Shown: positions 46,305 through 54,482 of the stretch, in pieces
Position numbering within the stretch: the stretch's first letter is position 1
How the letters are laid out: each line of letters opens with the position of its first letter
Source of the DNA: Clostridium pasteurianum BC1
GTDB lineage: Bacteria > Bacillota > Clostridia > Clostridiales > Clostridiaceae
DNA: 64,000 nt
Direction of reading: 5' to 3'
NCBI RefSeq assembly: GCF_000389635.1
Contig: NC_021182.1
Location: 1,674,001-1,738,000 of the forward strand
Position numbers and translations under genes: made by a program
Notes under the pieces: model-generated
The model's database searches: none
The model's input: the letters and a program-made list of their open reading frames with translations, nothing else
What the model was told of the DNA's origin: nothing

Positions 46305-47468
46305 TTACTTGAATAAAGAGTTTAATTTTTCTACAGCAGTAATTTTTTCTTTTGGCATTACATGAGTATATATATCTGCTGTAATTGATATATCACTATG
46401 ACCTAATAAAGTTTGAACAGTTTTAAGAGGTACGTTAACTTCAAACAATTTAGTGGCATATGTGTGCCTTAAAGCATGAAATTTTTTATGCTCAATTTTA
46501 GCTTTAATTAATAAGTTTTTATAGCTCATAAATAAATTTTTAGCGCTTATTGGATTACCAGTTGCAGTAGCAAATATAAGATTATTATTTTTATAAGAAT
46601 CACCAGCTTTTAATTTTTCTTCATCTTGCCTTAACTTATGAGATTTAATTATTTTTATTAGGTCTGAAGGTATAGGTACAATTCTATTACTTGTTTGAGA
46701 TTTGGGGGATTGGATTAAAATTTTATGTCCTTCACTATTACCATCAGTATTAAAGATCTTTACTCTCTTAATTGTTTTTTCAACTTTAATTTCTCTATTA
46801 TTAAAGTCAATATCGTCCCATGTTAGCGCTAGAAGCTCACCTTGCCTTAAACCAGTTCCTAAGGCTAATAATATTAAACATTTAAGTCTATGACCTTGTA
46901 AAGCCTTTTTTAACACATTTATTTCATCTTCATTAAATATTTCAACTTCTTTTTTTATATTATTTTCAAAACCAGGAATTATTAATTTACTATTGCAAGG
47001 ATTTTTCATAATGTAACCTTCTTCAACGGCATATGAAAAAAATGATTTTAAGAGTTTGTTTAAAAATTTAATTGTGTTGCTACTTTTACCATTTTTATAT
47101 AAATCATTATAATATCTTTGTATCTCCAATTGTTTTATATTATTTATTTTTATATTATACAAGATACTGCCTTGTACATAATTTCTAAATATACTTTCAT
47201 ATCTTTCAAAACTTGAAGGCTTAACTTTTACCTTTGTAACTTCAAATAACCATGTATGCATAAGATCACCGAAATAAACTTTATCAAAATTTAAATTTAA
47301 CCCATTTTTAATGTTATTGATATACTCATCTCTCTTTTCTTCTGCATCTTTTTTATTTTTGCCATAAAATTCTTTTCTGATTAGTTTTCCATTAATGTCT
47401 CTTCCAACAGATGCGGTTACTCTAAAATAATCTTGACCATTTTTAGAGTAATTAACTTTTTTTGCCAT
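46305..47468 (-). CDS. int: Tyrosine integrase of the conjugative element
   Basis: This 387-residue site-specific recombinase is of the Tn916/phage type. The N-terminal AP2-like arm-binding domain covers about 1-60, the core-binding SAM-like domain about 62-170. The catalytic set is Arg208 (GTGLRQGE), His331 and Arg334 (HALRHTYAT), His357 (LLGHSDI) and Tyr367 (ADIYTHV). It points toward the tRNA with its stop 100 bases from the attachment region, a typical arrangement. AAAGGAGG lies upstream. A weak operator-like CAAACGTATGTTC at 47488 suggests control by the XRE repressor. Confidence 0.95.
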   Translation of the reverse strand: MAKKVNYSKNGQDYFRVTASVGRDINGKLIRKEFYGKNKKDAEEKRDEYINNIKNGLNLNFDKVYFGDLMHTWLFEVTKVKVKPSSFERYESIFRNYVQGSILYNIKINNIKQLEIQRYYNDLYKNGKSSNTIKFLNKLLKSFFSYAVEEGYIMKNPCNSKLIIPGFENNIKKEVEIFNEDEINVLKKALQGHRLKCLILLALGTGLRQGELLALTWDDIDFNNREIKVEKTIKRVKIFNTDGNSEGHKILIQSPKSQTSNRIVPIPSDLIKIIKSHKLRQDEEKLKAGDSYKNNNLIFATATGNPISAKNLFMSYKNLLIKAKIEHKKFHALRHTYATKLFEVNVPLKTVQTLLGHSDISITADIYTHVMPKEKITAVEKLNSLFK

Positions 47469-47508
47469 ATATTTTGCCTCCTTTTACAAACGTATGTTCT
47501 ATTTAAGG

Positions 47509-47955
47509 TTATATATTAACCAGTTGCTTTAAAGCCTTTTCAGGAACTTTTAAACAACTGGCTATTTGCTCTATTGTGAAATTTTTCATGCTGATTGGAT
47601 CAAATTTTAGCTTGCTTAATTTAAAGGCAAAATAGTTAGCTTGTTTTTCTAGCTTGCCAATATTTGCAAGGTTTTCATTCCAAGAATTTATAATATTAGG
47701 ATGTAATATAGCATGCCCTAATTCATGCATTATATAAAATTTTTCATATGAATAATGTAAATTATTCATTATAATAATCGCTTCTCTACCTATTTCAAAC
47801 AAATTTCTTATATACAAAGATGGTTCACCGTTTAATAATCGATTAAATGGATTTACTTTTATTATTAATATATTTAATACTCTACATAATTCATAAGGAT
47901 TATTAGTACCATATGTATCAGTAAGTCCAAGTATAATTTCATCAATCCATTTCAT
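47509..47955 (-). CDS. ImmA/IrrE-type metallopeptidase
   Basis: This 148-residue zinc peptidase has the HExxH motif HELGH at 77-81. In ICEBs1 and phages, ImmA cleaves the neighbouring XRE repressor to switch the element on, and here the two genes are adjacent in the same order. No clear ribosome site precedes ATG 47955, so expression may depend on coupling or be weak. It follows the repressor gene by 67 bases on the same strand. Confidence 0.85.
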   Translation of the reverse strand: MKWIDEIILGLTDTYGTNNPYELCRVLNILIIKVNPFNRLLNGEPSLYIRNLFEIGREAIIIMNNLHYSYEKFYIMHELGHAILHPNIINSWNENLANIGKLEKQANYFAFKLSKLKFDPISMKNFTIEQIASCLKVPEKALKQLVNI

Positions 47956-48022
47956 AGAGATAAGGGAATAGTTATTATTTTTGTATTTTATAATTATCCC
48001 TCCTTTAAAGGCTATTGTAAAT

Positions 48023-48433
48023 TTATTTTTTATATTTATAGCTCAGTAACTCCATTTGTTCAAGCAGTGCATTAGCAAATTCTAATATCTCATCATCTGA
48101 CATTTTATTTGGCTCAAATCCGTTTGCTCCAAATATTTGATGCTTAGAAACATATTCTCTAGCTAGATTTGCATCAGTAAATTTTGCAGGAATATCTGGC
48201 ATAGAATTAGTTTTATTTATTTCTTTATTAGTATCATTTGTGTCTGTTCTACCAAGCAAATAATCTATGGTAACATCAAAAAAATCAGCGAGTTTTTTCA
48301 ATGTAGTAGTATCGGGGTCGCGTTGTTCATTTTCATAAAATCCAATAGTTCTGTCAGAAACATTAAGAAGTTTTGCTAAATCAACCTGTGTTAATCCCTT
48401 TTTCTTTCTTAATTCCCTAATTCTATTATTCAT
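48023..48433 (-). CDS. XRE-family repressor of the element
   Basis: This 136-residue regulator has an HTH at residues 1-60 (IRELRKKKGLTQVDLAKLLNVSDRTIGFYENEQRDP). Its C-terminal half, rich in Asn and Asp, is probably the target of the ImmA peptidase. AGGAGTGATATT precedes the ATG. It is divergent from a second XRE gene, and the space between holds several copies of GAACAWWWTGTTC-like operators, the layout of a lysogeny-type switch. Confidence 0.88.
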   Translation of the reverse strand: MNNRIRELRKKKGLTQVDLAKLLNVSDRTIGFYENEQRDPDTTTLKKLADFFDVTIDYLLGRTDTNDTNKEINKTNSMPDIPAKFTDANLAREYVSKHQIFGANGFEPNKMSDDEILEFANALLEQMELLSYKYKK

Positions 48434-48451
48434 AATATCACTCCTAGCTAT

Positions 48452-48563
48452 ATTATAACAATATGTTCTGAATTAAAAAACAAAACGAACAAAATGTACT
48501 AAAATATATTGACAGCGAACAAAATGTTCTGTATAATAAAATTAATAAACGAACATATTGTAC
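48452..48563. promoter_or_regulatory. Divergent switch region with operator array
   Basis: Palindromic sites of the GAACAAAATGTTC type lie at 48457-48469 (weaker), 48487-48499, 48517-48529 and 48551-48563. A further perfect site is inside the next gene at 48767-48779. The rightward promoter TTGACA (48509)-17-TATAAT (48532) has the third operator inside its spacer, and the leftward -10 (TATAAT, minus, 48452-48457) overlaps the first. Confidence 0.8.
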
Positions 48564-48576
48564 GGAGGTGAAAAGA

Positions 48577-48810
48577 TTGAGTTCATTAAAAGAATTTCGT
48601 AAAAATATTGGTTTAAAACAATATGAAGCAGCTAAGTTACTTGGTATAAGTAAGGATTATTTAAACATGCTTGAAAATGGAAGAAGAACACCAAGTACTA
48701 AATTAATATCAGAGATGGGTAAGTTATATGATGCACCACCAGAAGATATTTTTTTAATCATTAATAGAACATATTGTTCTGAAACCCCAGGAACTCAAAA
48801 TATAAAATAA
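48577..48810 (+). CDS. Small XRE-family regulator (Cro-like)
   Basis: This 77-residue single-domain HTH protein (LKEFRKNIGLKQYEAAKLLGISKDYLNMLENGRRTPS) is divergent from the repressor, like Cro in phages. TTG 48577 is chosen for CGGAGGTG just upstream; the GTG at 48568 is part of that site. A perfect GAACATATTGTTC operator lies within its own 3' end, so it may be controlled from inside the gene as well. Confidence 0.8.
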   Translation: MSSLKEFRKNIGLKQYEAAKLLGISKDYLNMLENGRRTPSTKLISEMGKLYDAPPEDIFLIINRTYCSETPGTQNIK

Positions 48811-48908
48811 GATTTGTATGGTATACAATCTACAATCTAATTATATACAAAAATTACATTATAGTTAAGTATATAAATTTAATAATAAGCTGACAAGGGG
48901 GATTAATT

Positions 48909-49163
48909 ATGGAAATTACATCATCAGAATTAAAAAACATAATTAAGGAAAGTATTCAAGAAAGTTATGAGAAACCTAAAGCTACATTGACAATAGCAGA
49001 ATGTGCAAATCTTACAGGTATAGGAAGAGATAAATTAATGAAATTGGCTCATAGTAATAATTCAGATTTTCCATGTTTTAAAGTTGGAACTAAATTTCTC
49101 ATAAATAGAAAATTACTTAGTATTTGGCTTAAAAAAATATCACAAGAAAAAAGAATACTTTAG
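48909..49163 (+). CDS. Excisionase-like helix-turn-helix protein
   Basis: This 84-residue protein has a MerR/Xis-type winged helix: LTIAECANLTGIGRDKLMKLAHS followed by FPCFKVGTKFLINRKLLSIWLK, the pattern of Tn916 Xis and DUF-type excisionase HTH proteins. It could be the directionality factor for the integrase; note it is not next to int but lies in the early rightward unit. ATG follows AAGGGGGATT. Confidence 0.75.
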   Translation: MEITSSELKNIIKESIQESYEKPKATLTIAECANLTGIGRDKLMKLAHSNNSDFPCFKVGTKFLINRKLLSIWLKKISQEKRIL

Positions 49164-49178
49164 ATTGGGGTGATAGGT

Positions 49179-49370
49179 TTGATACGAAAACTTATAGAAA
49201 CCTGTGAAATTAAAATGACGGATGAAGAATTTAAAGAAACAATGGAAATTGCAACTGATGATATTAAATTTAATAGGATTTCATTTAACAAGAGAACAAG
49301 TTTAAAAAATGTAGTAACTATTTCTAAAAGATCCTATAAGGTTGTAAAAAACTATGAAGAAGACAAATAA
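49179..49370 (+). CDS. Small hypothetical protein of the element
   Basis: No family is recognised. This 63-residue protein has a basic middle part (FNRISFNKRTSLKNVVTISKRSYKVVKNYEE). The start is TTG 49179 after TTGGGGTGA; GTG at 49170 lies inside that site. It follows the Xis-like gene by 15 bases and so belongs to the early unit. Confidence 0.55.
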   Translation: MIRKLIETCEIKMTDEEFKETMEIATDDIKFNRISFNKRTSLKNVVTISKRSYKVVKNYEEDK

Positions 49371-49472
49371 ATTGTGATAATTACTGGCTTAAAAATAGAT
49401 ATTAAGCTGGGGTTCAACTGCGTTTAAAATTAAACAAAAAGTCAACCAAAATAAAAGAAGGAGAGAAATTAA

Positions 49473-49649
49473 ATGCCTATTAGAATTATTCTTGGAAATG
49501 ATTTAAAAAGAATTGACCGGCAGATAAAAGCATTGGAATATGTTATACCTAAAGATACTGGTAAGGATAGAAGTATACACAGGAGTGCTTTAAGGATTTT
49601 AAAAGAGCATAGAAAAGTATTAATAAATATGAATGGAGGATTAAATTAA
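49473..49649 (+). CDS. 58-residue hypothetical protein
   Basis: A short gene with a strong site (AGAAGGAGAG) and ATG at 49473. The protein (MPIRIILGNDLKRIDRQIKA...) is basic and helical, without a recognised domain. It ends exactly one base before the ATG of the next gene, so the two are translationally linked. Confidence 0.6.
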   Translation: MPIRIILGNDLKRIDRQIKALEYVIPKDTGKDRSIHRSALRILKEHRKVLINMNGGLN

Positions 49650-50033
49650 ATGAGTAAAAAAGGTGATATATATAATTTATTTTTTAACTTAGGGAAATCA
49701 ACTATTGAAGTAGCAGAAGAACTTAAGGTCAGTAAACAGTATGTAAGCAAAATATTAAAAGCAGAGTATTCAGAGGAATATGTAATTGAGAAGGGAAACC
49801 GTAAATTAAAAAATATGGAGAAAAGAGCGTCAAGAAAGTATGAAGATGAAGGGCATTATATCTATAGGGACAGACCATTAATGCCCTATGAAACAATGAG
49901 TACACTAGCATTTATTAAAGCAAATAGACAGTCATATATTACTAACAAAGAAACAGGGGAATTAATGTTTGATAAAACAAGAGGCGGCATTAGTAAGGAT
50001 TTACCTTTAAAATATACATCAATACCATATTAA
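49650..50033 (+). CDS. HTH-containing hypothetical protein
   Basis: This 127-residue protein has an N-terminal HTH of the sigma-factor/resolvase kind (NLGKSTIEVAEELKVSKQYVSKILKAEY) and a charged C-terminal half ending DLPLKYTSIPY with no known domain. It directly abuts the previous 58-residue gene. Similar small HTH proteins occur before replication or partition genes of mobile elements; it may regulate the leader at 50052. Confidence 0.6.
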   Translation: MSKKGDIYNLFFNLGKSTIEVAEELKVSKQYVSKILKAEYSEEYVIEKGNRKLKNMEKRASRKYEDEGHYIYRDRPLMPYETMSTLAFIKANRQSYITNKETGELMFDKTRGGISKDLPLKYTSIPY

Positions 50034-50051
50034 AATTAAAGGTGAACAAGC

Positions 50052-50138
50052 ATGAAATTAAAAAGAATATATTTTAGACCGACTTCAATAATGGACACCT
50101 TTTCCGTTACAAACAAACGGAAGCCTTTCCATTATTGA
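50052..50138 (+). CDS. Possible 28-residue leader peptide
   Basis: An ATG behind AAAGGTGAAC opens 28 codons that run through the left arm and loop of the hairpin at 50078-50145 and stop inside its right arm. A ribosome translating it would keep the hairpin open. This is the geometry of an attenuator before the parM-like gene, but the peptide has no run of one amino acid. Confidence 0.4.
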   Translation: MKLKRIYFRPTSIMDTFSVTNKRKPFHY

Positions 50139-50157
50139 AGTCGGTGTTTATTTTTTA
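50078..50157 (+). terminator. Large hairpin terminator or attenuator before parM
   Basis: An 18-bp perfect stem (50078-50095 with 50128-50145) encloses a second small stem (CCGTT/AACGG) and is followed by a T-rich run (50146-50157). It lies between the HTH gene and the parM-like gene. Confidence 0.85.
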
Positions 50158-50178
50158 TAAAAGAAAGGATGGGTTAAG

Positions 50179-51153
50179 GTGTGCAAAGTAATTATAAGCA
50201 TAGATTCAGGAAAGTTTTTAACCAAGGCTGTAGGCATGAATGAACAGGATAGTCTACTGGAAGGTAAAAGAGTAAGCTTTAGAAGTAAACTGTATAATCT
50301 GAATGATGGTGATGTTGAATTAGCGGGAAACTCCTTTAGTGTAGAATACGATGATAGTAAATTTATTATAGGAGAACAGGGCAACGTAGATGGGGTGGAG
50401 GATACCAATAAAGCTACACTACTTCATAAATTATGTATTTATACAGCAATAACTAGATATATACAACCTAAAGAAAAAGCAGAAATATATATGGTCATTG
50501 CCTGTCCTTTAAATCTTTTAAAATCTGTAGAATACAAAGAAGAATATAAGAATTTTATTATGAATAATCATAATGAAATAAATATCAAGGTGAATAATGA
50601 AGAATTCTTATTTAGTATTGAAGATATGACAATAAAGAGTGAAGGTTCAGGAGTGCTTTATCTTGATAAGGAAAGATTCAATAACTGTGAAGTAGGTCTT
50701 ATAGATATTGGAGGACTTAATATGCAGTTCTGTAAATATGTAAATGGAGCAACCGTACCGGAAAGCAGATTTACAGAAATGACAGGATCAAATAAGTTAG
50801 TTCAGGATATAAAAGAAGATTTAGAAATACTACTTAAAGGAAAGTCAGTTACATTTGAACAGGCAGAGCAGTCACTTAAGAATAAGGTATTAAGAATTAA
50901 TAATTCAGATATGGAAGAAAGCAGAGAAATCATAAGAAATAGAATACACAAATATATAGTAAATGATGTTATAAGAAAAATTACTAAAAGAAGGATATCA
51001 CTTGATCTATTGCAGCCCATAGTAGTTGGAGGTACATGTTTAAATATTAAGGAAGAGCTTAAGAATGAGATAGAAAATGTGGAGATACAGGAAGATCCTC
51101 AATGGGCATCAGTAGAAGGGCTTTTTAAGATCGCCTTTGCTAAGTATATCTAA
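50179..51153 (+). CDS. ParM/StbA-like actin-type partition ATPase
   Basis: This 324-residue actin-fold protein has the phosphate-1 loop IISIDSGKFLTKAVG, the phosphate-2 segment VGLIDIGGLNMQFCK and the adenosine motif PIVVGGTCLNI. Plasmid ParM forms filaments that push sister copies apart. Finding it in an integrated element suggests the excised circle is partitioned. The GTG start at 50179 follows AAGGATGGG. Repeats and a ParR-like gene come right after it. Confidence 0.85.
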   Translation: MCKVIISIDSGKFLTKAVGMNEQDSLLEGKRVSFRSKLYNLNDGDVELAGNSFSVEYDDSKFIIGEQGNVDGVEDTNKATLLHKLCIYTAITRYIQPKEKAEIYMVIACPLNLLKSVEYKEEYKNFIMNNHNEINIKVNNEEFLFSIEDMTIKSEGSGVLYLDKERFNNCEVGLIDIGGLNMQFCKYVNGATVPESRFTEMTGSNKLVQDIKEDLEILLKGKSVTFEQAEQSLKNKVLRINNSDMEESREIIRNRIHKYIVNDVIRKITKRRISLDLLQPIVVGGTCLNIKEELKNEIENVEIQEDPQWASVEGLFKIAFAKYI

Positions 51154-51189
51154 ATAACAACTTGTTGGTTTTATATGTAATAATGGATT

Positions 51190-51375
51190 ATATAGAATAA
51201 TATGGTATGATCGTTATATTCCTTAAGTCGGACTAGTAAAATAATTTATATAAATGTTATATAAGTTGAGAGTAATTTTAAAGCAAATGTATATAAACAT
51301 TATAGGAAATATATATAACTTTCAAGTTAAGGTTATAGGAATTTATATAAAGCTTATATGAAATTTATATAAGTC
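51190..51375. repeat. Centromere-like AT-rich repeat tract
   Basis: In the 230-base gap between parM and the ParR-like gene, ATTTATATAA recurs (near 51244, 51340 and 51365), with related TGTATATAAACATTATA and TTATATAAGTTG units. Such short iterated sites between or before parM and parR are typical of parC centromeres; direct evidence of binding is lacking. Confidence 0.5.
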
Positions 51376-51383
51376 TTTGGAAG

Positions 51384-51686
51384 GTGATTGTTATTAAAAA
51401 GGAAATAGGAAATTCAGTTTTAGTTACTTTTTCAAAGAAGAATTCAGATGTAATTAAAATTCTTGATGAAGTAAGCAGTAGTGGAACAAAGAAAACTGAT
51501 TATATTTGTGAAGCAGTGAGATTTTATTATTATCATAAAGATAGTAATGTTTTAAATAAATCAGGTCTTGAGAAGGAGGTGAGAGAATTAGTTTATAAGT
51601 ACCTGGAAGAATATCAAGTTAATAATAAGAAGTCAAATGCCTTTGATATTTCAGGCATAAGTAAATCAGATCTTGAAGATGATTAA
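51384..51686 (+). CDS. ParR-like ribbon-helix-helix protein
   Basis: This 100-residue protein has a probable RHH DNA-binding half (VLVTFSKKNSDVIKILDEVSSSGTKKTDYICEAVRFYYYHK) and a charged tail, which in ParR binds the ParM filament. The gene lies behind the repeat tract and the parM-like gene. The start is unclear: GTG 51384 is within the GGAAGGTG site, and an ATT at 51393 is better spaced. Confidence 0.65.
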   Translation: MIVIKKEIGNSVLVTFSKKNSDVIKILDEVSSSGTKKTDYICEAVRFYYYHKDSNVLNKSGLEKEVRELVYKYLEEYQVNNKKSNAFDISGISKSDLEDD

Positions 51687-51709
51687 ATTTTAGGGAAGGA
51701 GGAATTTAA

Positions 51710-52714
51710 ATGGCTAAATATAGACATGTATATACTAGCTTTTGGGAGGATGCAAAGGTTATGGAGAAATTTACTCCGGAAGATAAATTCTTTTATTTAT
51801 ATCTTCTTACTAATCCGCATACAAGACAAATTGGAGTTTATAAGCTTCCTATAAAGCTTATGACCTTTGAGTTAGGTTATTCCTATGAATCTGTAAAGAG
51901 CCTTTTAAACCGTTTTATAAGTCATCACTCATTAATTGAGTACAATGAAGAAACAAGTGAAATTGCAATTAAGAATTGGGGTAAATACAATCTCGTTAAT
52001 TCAGGTAAACCAATTATGGATCTAATAAATAAGGAACTGGAGCTTATAGAAGATATTTCACTGCTTGAATATGTTGAACAGTCTATAAATAACAGCTCTA
52101 TAAGAAAATTAATTGATGATTTTATGGAAAGAAAATATTCTAAGAGTGCAGAATTACAGGAAACACGAGGCGTGGACAAAACGTATGACGGAACGTATAA
52201 CGGTGTGTACCACGATACGTATGACGATGCGTCCACGTCACGGGGACAAAAAGAAAACAAAAATAAAAAAGAAAATAAAAAAATATATACAGAGCATAGA
52301 GAAGAAACTTTACCTGTGGATAATGTGTATAAAAATGCTTCCTCAGAGAATGTGTCCAATGAAAAAATAATAAGTCTGTTTAATGAAATCTGTGTATCAC
52401 TGCCTAAAGTCAGAGGAAGAACTAGTAGAAGGGATAAGCTCATTAAGTCCTTTTGGAAGCTAGTAAAATTCAATATGGGAGCTGTAGAAGAGTACTTTAA
52501 AAAGCTTGAAAGAAGTGATTTTCTCACAGGGAGAAAAGGTGATTGGAAGTGTAATTTTGATTGGGTACTGCTGCAAAGTAATTATTTAAAAGTCATTGAA
52601 GGAAACTATGACAATAAGGCTAATGAGAGATTTCCTAAGACCTGTTTTAACGACTACGAGCAGCGTTCCTATGACTATGATGAACTGGAAAAGAGGCTTT
52701 TAGGGTGGAAATAA
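51710..52714 (+). CDS. Replication initiator-like protein with internal iterons
   Basis: This 334-residue protein has an N-terminal winged-helix part like phage replisome organizers (MAKYRHVYTSFWEDAKVMEKFTPEDKFFYLYLLTNP). A repetitive linker at about 154-195 contains TYDGTYNGVYHDTYDD. The C-terminal domain (SRRDKLIKSFWKLVKFN...FDWVLL) resembles DnaD-type helicase-loader regions. The linker DNA carries direct repeats, an inverted repeat and an A-rich tract, as in lambda O. GGGAAGGAGGAA precedes the ATG. It is probably the initiator for replication of the excised element. Confidence 0.7.
   Translation: MAKYRHVYTSFWEDAKVMEKFTPEDKFFYLYLLTNPHTRQIGVYKLPIKLMTFELGYSYESVKSLLNRFISHHSLIEYNEETSEIAIKNWGKYNLVNSGKPIMDLINKELELIEDISLLEYVEQSINNSSIRKLIDDFMERKYSKSAELQETRGVDKTYDGTYNGVYHDTYDDASTSRGQKENKNKKENKKIYTEHREETLPVDNVYKNASSENVSNEKIISLFNEICVSLPKVRGRTSRRDKLIKSFWKLVKFNMGAVEEYFKKLERSDFLTGRKGDWKCNFDWVLLQSNYLKVIEGNYDNKANERFPKTCFNDYEQRSYDYDELEKRLLGWK
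52165..52295 (+). other. Putative replication origin inside the rep gene
   Basis: Three iterons ACGTATRACG (52181-52190, 52193-52202, 52217-52226) are flanked by the inverted repeat CGTGGAC (52171) / GTCCACG (52231). A strongly A-rich tract (about 52246-52288) follows, suitable as a duplex-unwinding element. The protein linker it encodes is low complexity, so the DNA rather than the protein may be under selection. Confidence 0.55.
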
Positions 52715-52730
52715 AGAAGGTGATGGAGCC

Positions 52731-52832
52731 ATGAAATATAAGCAAAAACTAAATATAATAAATATGTCTTTGATGAAAGTAGAGGTAAAATTACCTATGC
52801 AGTACCAAAAAGTTATTAATAATAAAGTATGA
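52731..52832 (+). CDS. Possible 33-residue small protein
   Basis: ATG 52731 behind GAAGGTGATGGAG opens a 33-codon frame (MKYKQKLNIINMSLMKVEVK...). The ribosome site is good but the protein has no known family. It lies between rep and the transfer genes and ends at a terminator. Confidence 0.4.
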   Translation: MKYKQKLNIINMSLMKVEVKLPMQYQKVINNKV

Positions 52833-52872
52833 AAACTGTGTTGATTAAAGGATAATCAATGCAGTTTTTTTA
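52832..52872 (+). terminator. Terminator before the transfer genes
   Basis: AAAACTG.GTTGATTA pairs with TAATCAA.GCAGTTTT, then T-run. The transfer module may thus have its own promoter. Confidence 0.75.
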
Positions 52873-52909
52873 TATTAAAAAATTATTTAAATTTTAGGAG
52901 GATTTTAAA

Positions 52910-53245
52910 ATGAAAATTAAAAATTTATTAAAAAAATTACCAATGATTACAGCAGGTGCAGGAGCTTTTATTACAGCAGGAACACAATTTGCTTATGCAG
53001 ATGCAAACGGTGCCTTAAATCAAGCTAAAGACAATGTTATAAACCAAATTAAACCTATAGTTAATACAGTTGTTGTACCTGTCATAGACGTTGTTCTTGT
53101 TGCTATTTTATGCGTTCTAATAGCTAAAGCGGTAGCGTCTTACAAACGTGGTGTAGAAATAGAGCTTTTAGGAATAATTTTAATGGTTGCAGGAATTACA
53201 CTTGTAACTACATTCCCAGTATGGGGTTGGGCTCTGATTGGATAA
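52910..53245 (+). CDS. VirB2/TrbC-like pilin-type protein (DUF3852 kind)
   Basis: This 111-residue protein has a signal peptide (cleavage after FAYA, near residue 31) and two hydrophobic segments joined by a short polar loop (VASYKRGVEIE). That is the pattern of VirB2/TrbC subunits and of DUF3852 proteins in Gram-positive conjugative elements. It begins the type IV secretion cluster. AGGAGGATT precedes the ATG. Confidence 0.7.
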   Translation: MKIKNLLKKLPMITAGAGAFITAGTQFAYADANGALNQAKDNVINQIKPIVNTVVVPVIDVVLVAILCVLIAKAVASYKRGVEIELLGIILMVAGITLVTTFPVWGWALIG

Positions 53246-53274
53246 TAATATAAAAAAAAGACAGGTGATTCTTT

Positions 53275-54159
53275 ATGATGGATATAGTCTTTACTTATCT
53301 TAAAGATCAAATTATTGGTATGGCAGGAAAAGTATTAACATATATGACTAATGCCTCAATTGATCTTTTTAGCAACAATTTAGTAACTAATATTCTAGCC
53401 CTATTTGACTTTATAGGGCTTATACTCCTTGCTGTAGGAATTCTTTTTGCCATTGCTAATGTTTATATCGATTACTTAGAAAGTGACTGTATAAACGTTC
53501 ATTTGCTTATTATAAACATCATTAAAGCTATTGTCGCCTATACATTTATACGTGTAGGTGCTATAGCTCTTTACGATTTAAGTAATACAATTAACACTTA
53601 TGTATCTCAAATTGTATCAACACCTGATTATAATACTAAATTATCGACTCTAAATACTGTCCTAAATAATCTTGGTATTGGATTGATATGGACTCTTTTA
53701 ATTGGAATAGTAGCATTATTTGCAGTTATAACCTGCTTAATACAAATAATGAAACGTGGCGGATTATACATGGCACAAATCATAATAGGATATTTATATA
53801 TATTCTCTATACCTAGCGGTAATACAGATGGTTTTTTTGAATGGTGTAAAACTACAGTAGCAATGGCACTAACAAACGTGGTACAAATAGCTCTATTATA
53901 TATAGGGATGAACTTAATAGCCAATGATGCTACAAAACTGTTTTTAGGTATCGGTGTTATAATGGCAGCGGCATCAGTAGAAAAAATTGCAGGTCGTTAT
54001 GGTATGTCTCCTAAATCTTCAAAAATGGGAGGAATGAGTTCTCTTGCATTTAGAAATATGGGTTCTGCTGGAGGTTTTTCAGGAGGTGCCAGTGCCGCAG
54101 GAAGTGCTGCATCAGCTTCAAGTTCAGCCAGTTCAGTTACAAGTTTGATACCAAAGTAA
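53275..54159 (+). CDS. VirB6/TrbL-like multi-spanning transfer protein
   Basis: This 294-residue inner-membrane protein has about six hydrophobic segments and a Ser/Ala/Gly-rich C-terminal tail (GASAAGSAASASSSASS). This architecture fits TrbL/VirB6-type channel proteins of Gram-positive systems. It lies 29 bases behind the VirB2-like gene. Confidence 0.7.
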   Translation: MMDIVFTYLKDQIIGMAGKVLTYMTNASIDLFSNNLVTNILALFDFIGLILLAVGILFAIANVYIDYLESDCINVHLLIINIIKAIVAYTFIRVGAIALYDLSNTINTYVSQIVSTPDYNTKLSTLNTVLNNLGIGLIWTLLIGIVALFAVITCLIQIMKRGGLYMAQIIIGYLYIFSIPSGNTDGFFEWCKTTVAMALTNVVQIALLYIGMNLIANDATKLFLGIGVIMAAASVEKIAGRYGMSPKSSKMGGMSSLAFRNMGSAGGFSGGASAAGSAASASSSASSVTSLIPK

Positions 54160-54206
54160 CTAATCTTAAAGATTAGTTGCTTATTTTTATTTTACAAGGA
54201 GGTTTT

Positions 54207-54482
54207 ATGTTTATATATCCTGGAAATCTAAAAGAAAAAAAGCAATTTCTTTACTTGACGGTCAGTGATTTTGCAATAGGAAGTCTTTTAAGTGTTGTTT
54301 TTGTTGTGTATTCAATAGAAAATTTCAGATTTACCCTACTAGCTGTTCCTATTCTATTCTTTATATTTAAAATGAGAATACTTGAAAATTCATCAAATCT
54401 ATGGGAAGAAATCTTTAAAGCTTTTAATTATCTTGTTGATTCACAGCAAAAATATTTTTGGGGCAGAAAAGGGGGCGAGTAA
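54207..54482 (+). CDS. PrgI/VirB3-like small membrane protein
   Basis: This 91-residue protein has two close hydrophobic segments (FAIGSLLSVVFVVYSI and LLAVPILFFIFKM) after a polar N-terminus. It resembles PrgI/VirB3-type proteins, which sit before VirB4. Start ATG 54207 follows CAAGGAGG; the frame further upstream to 54177 lacks a site. The next gene begins directly at its stop. Confidence 0.65.
   Translation: MFIYPGNLKEKKQFLYLTVSDFAIGSLLSVVFVVYSIENFRFTLLAVPILFFIFKMRILENSSNLWEEIFKAFNYLVDSQQKYFWGRKGGE

Noticed and set aside
51925-52527. 200-codon open frame on the minus strand inside the rep gene
   Set aside because: Serine- and leucine-rich shadow of the plus-strand gene, with no ribosome site and no known domain.
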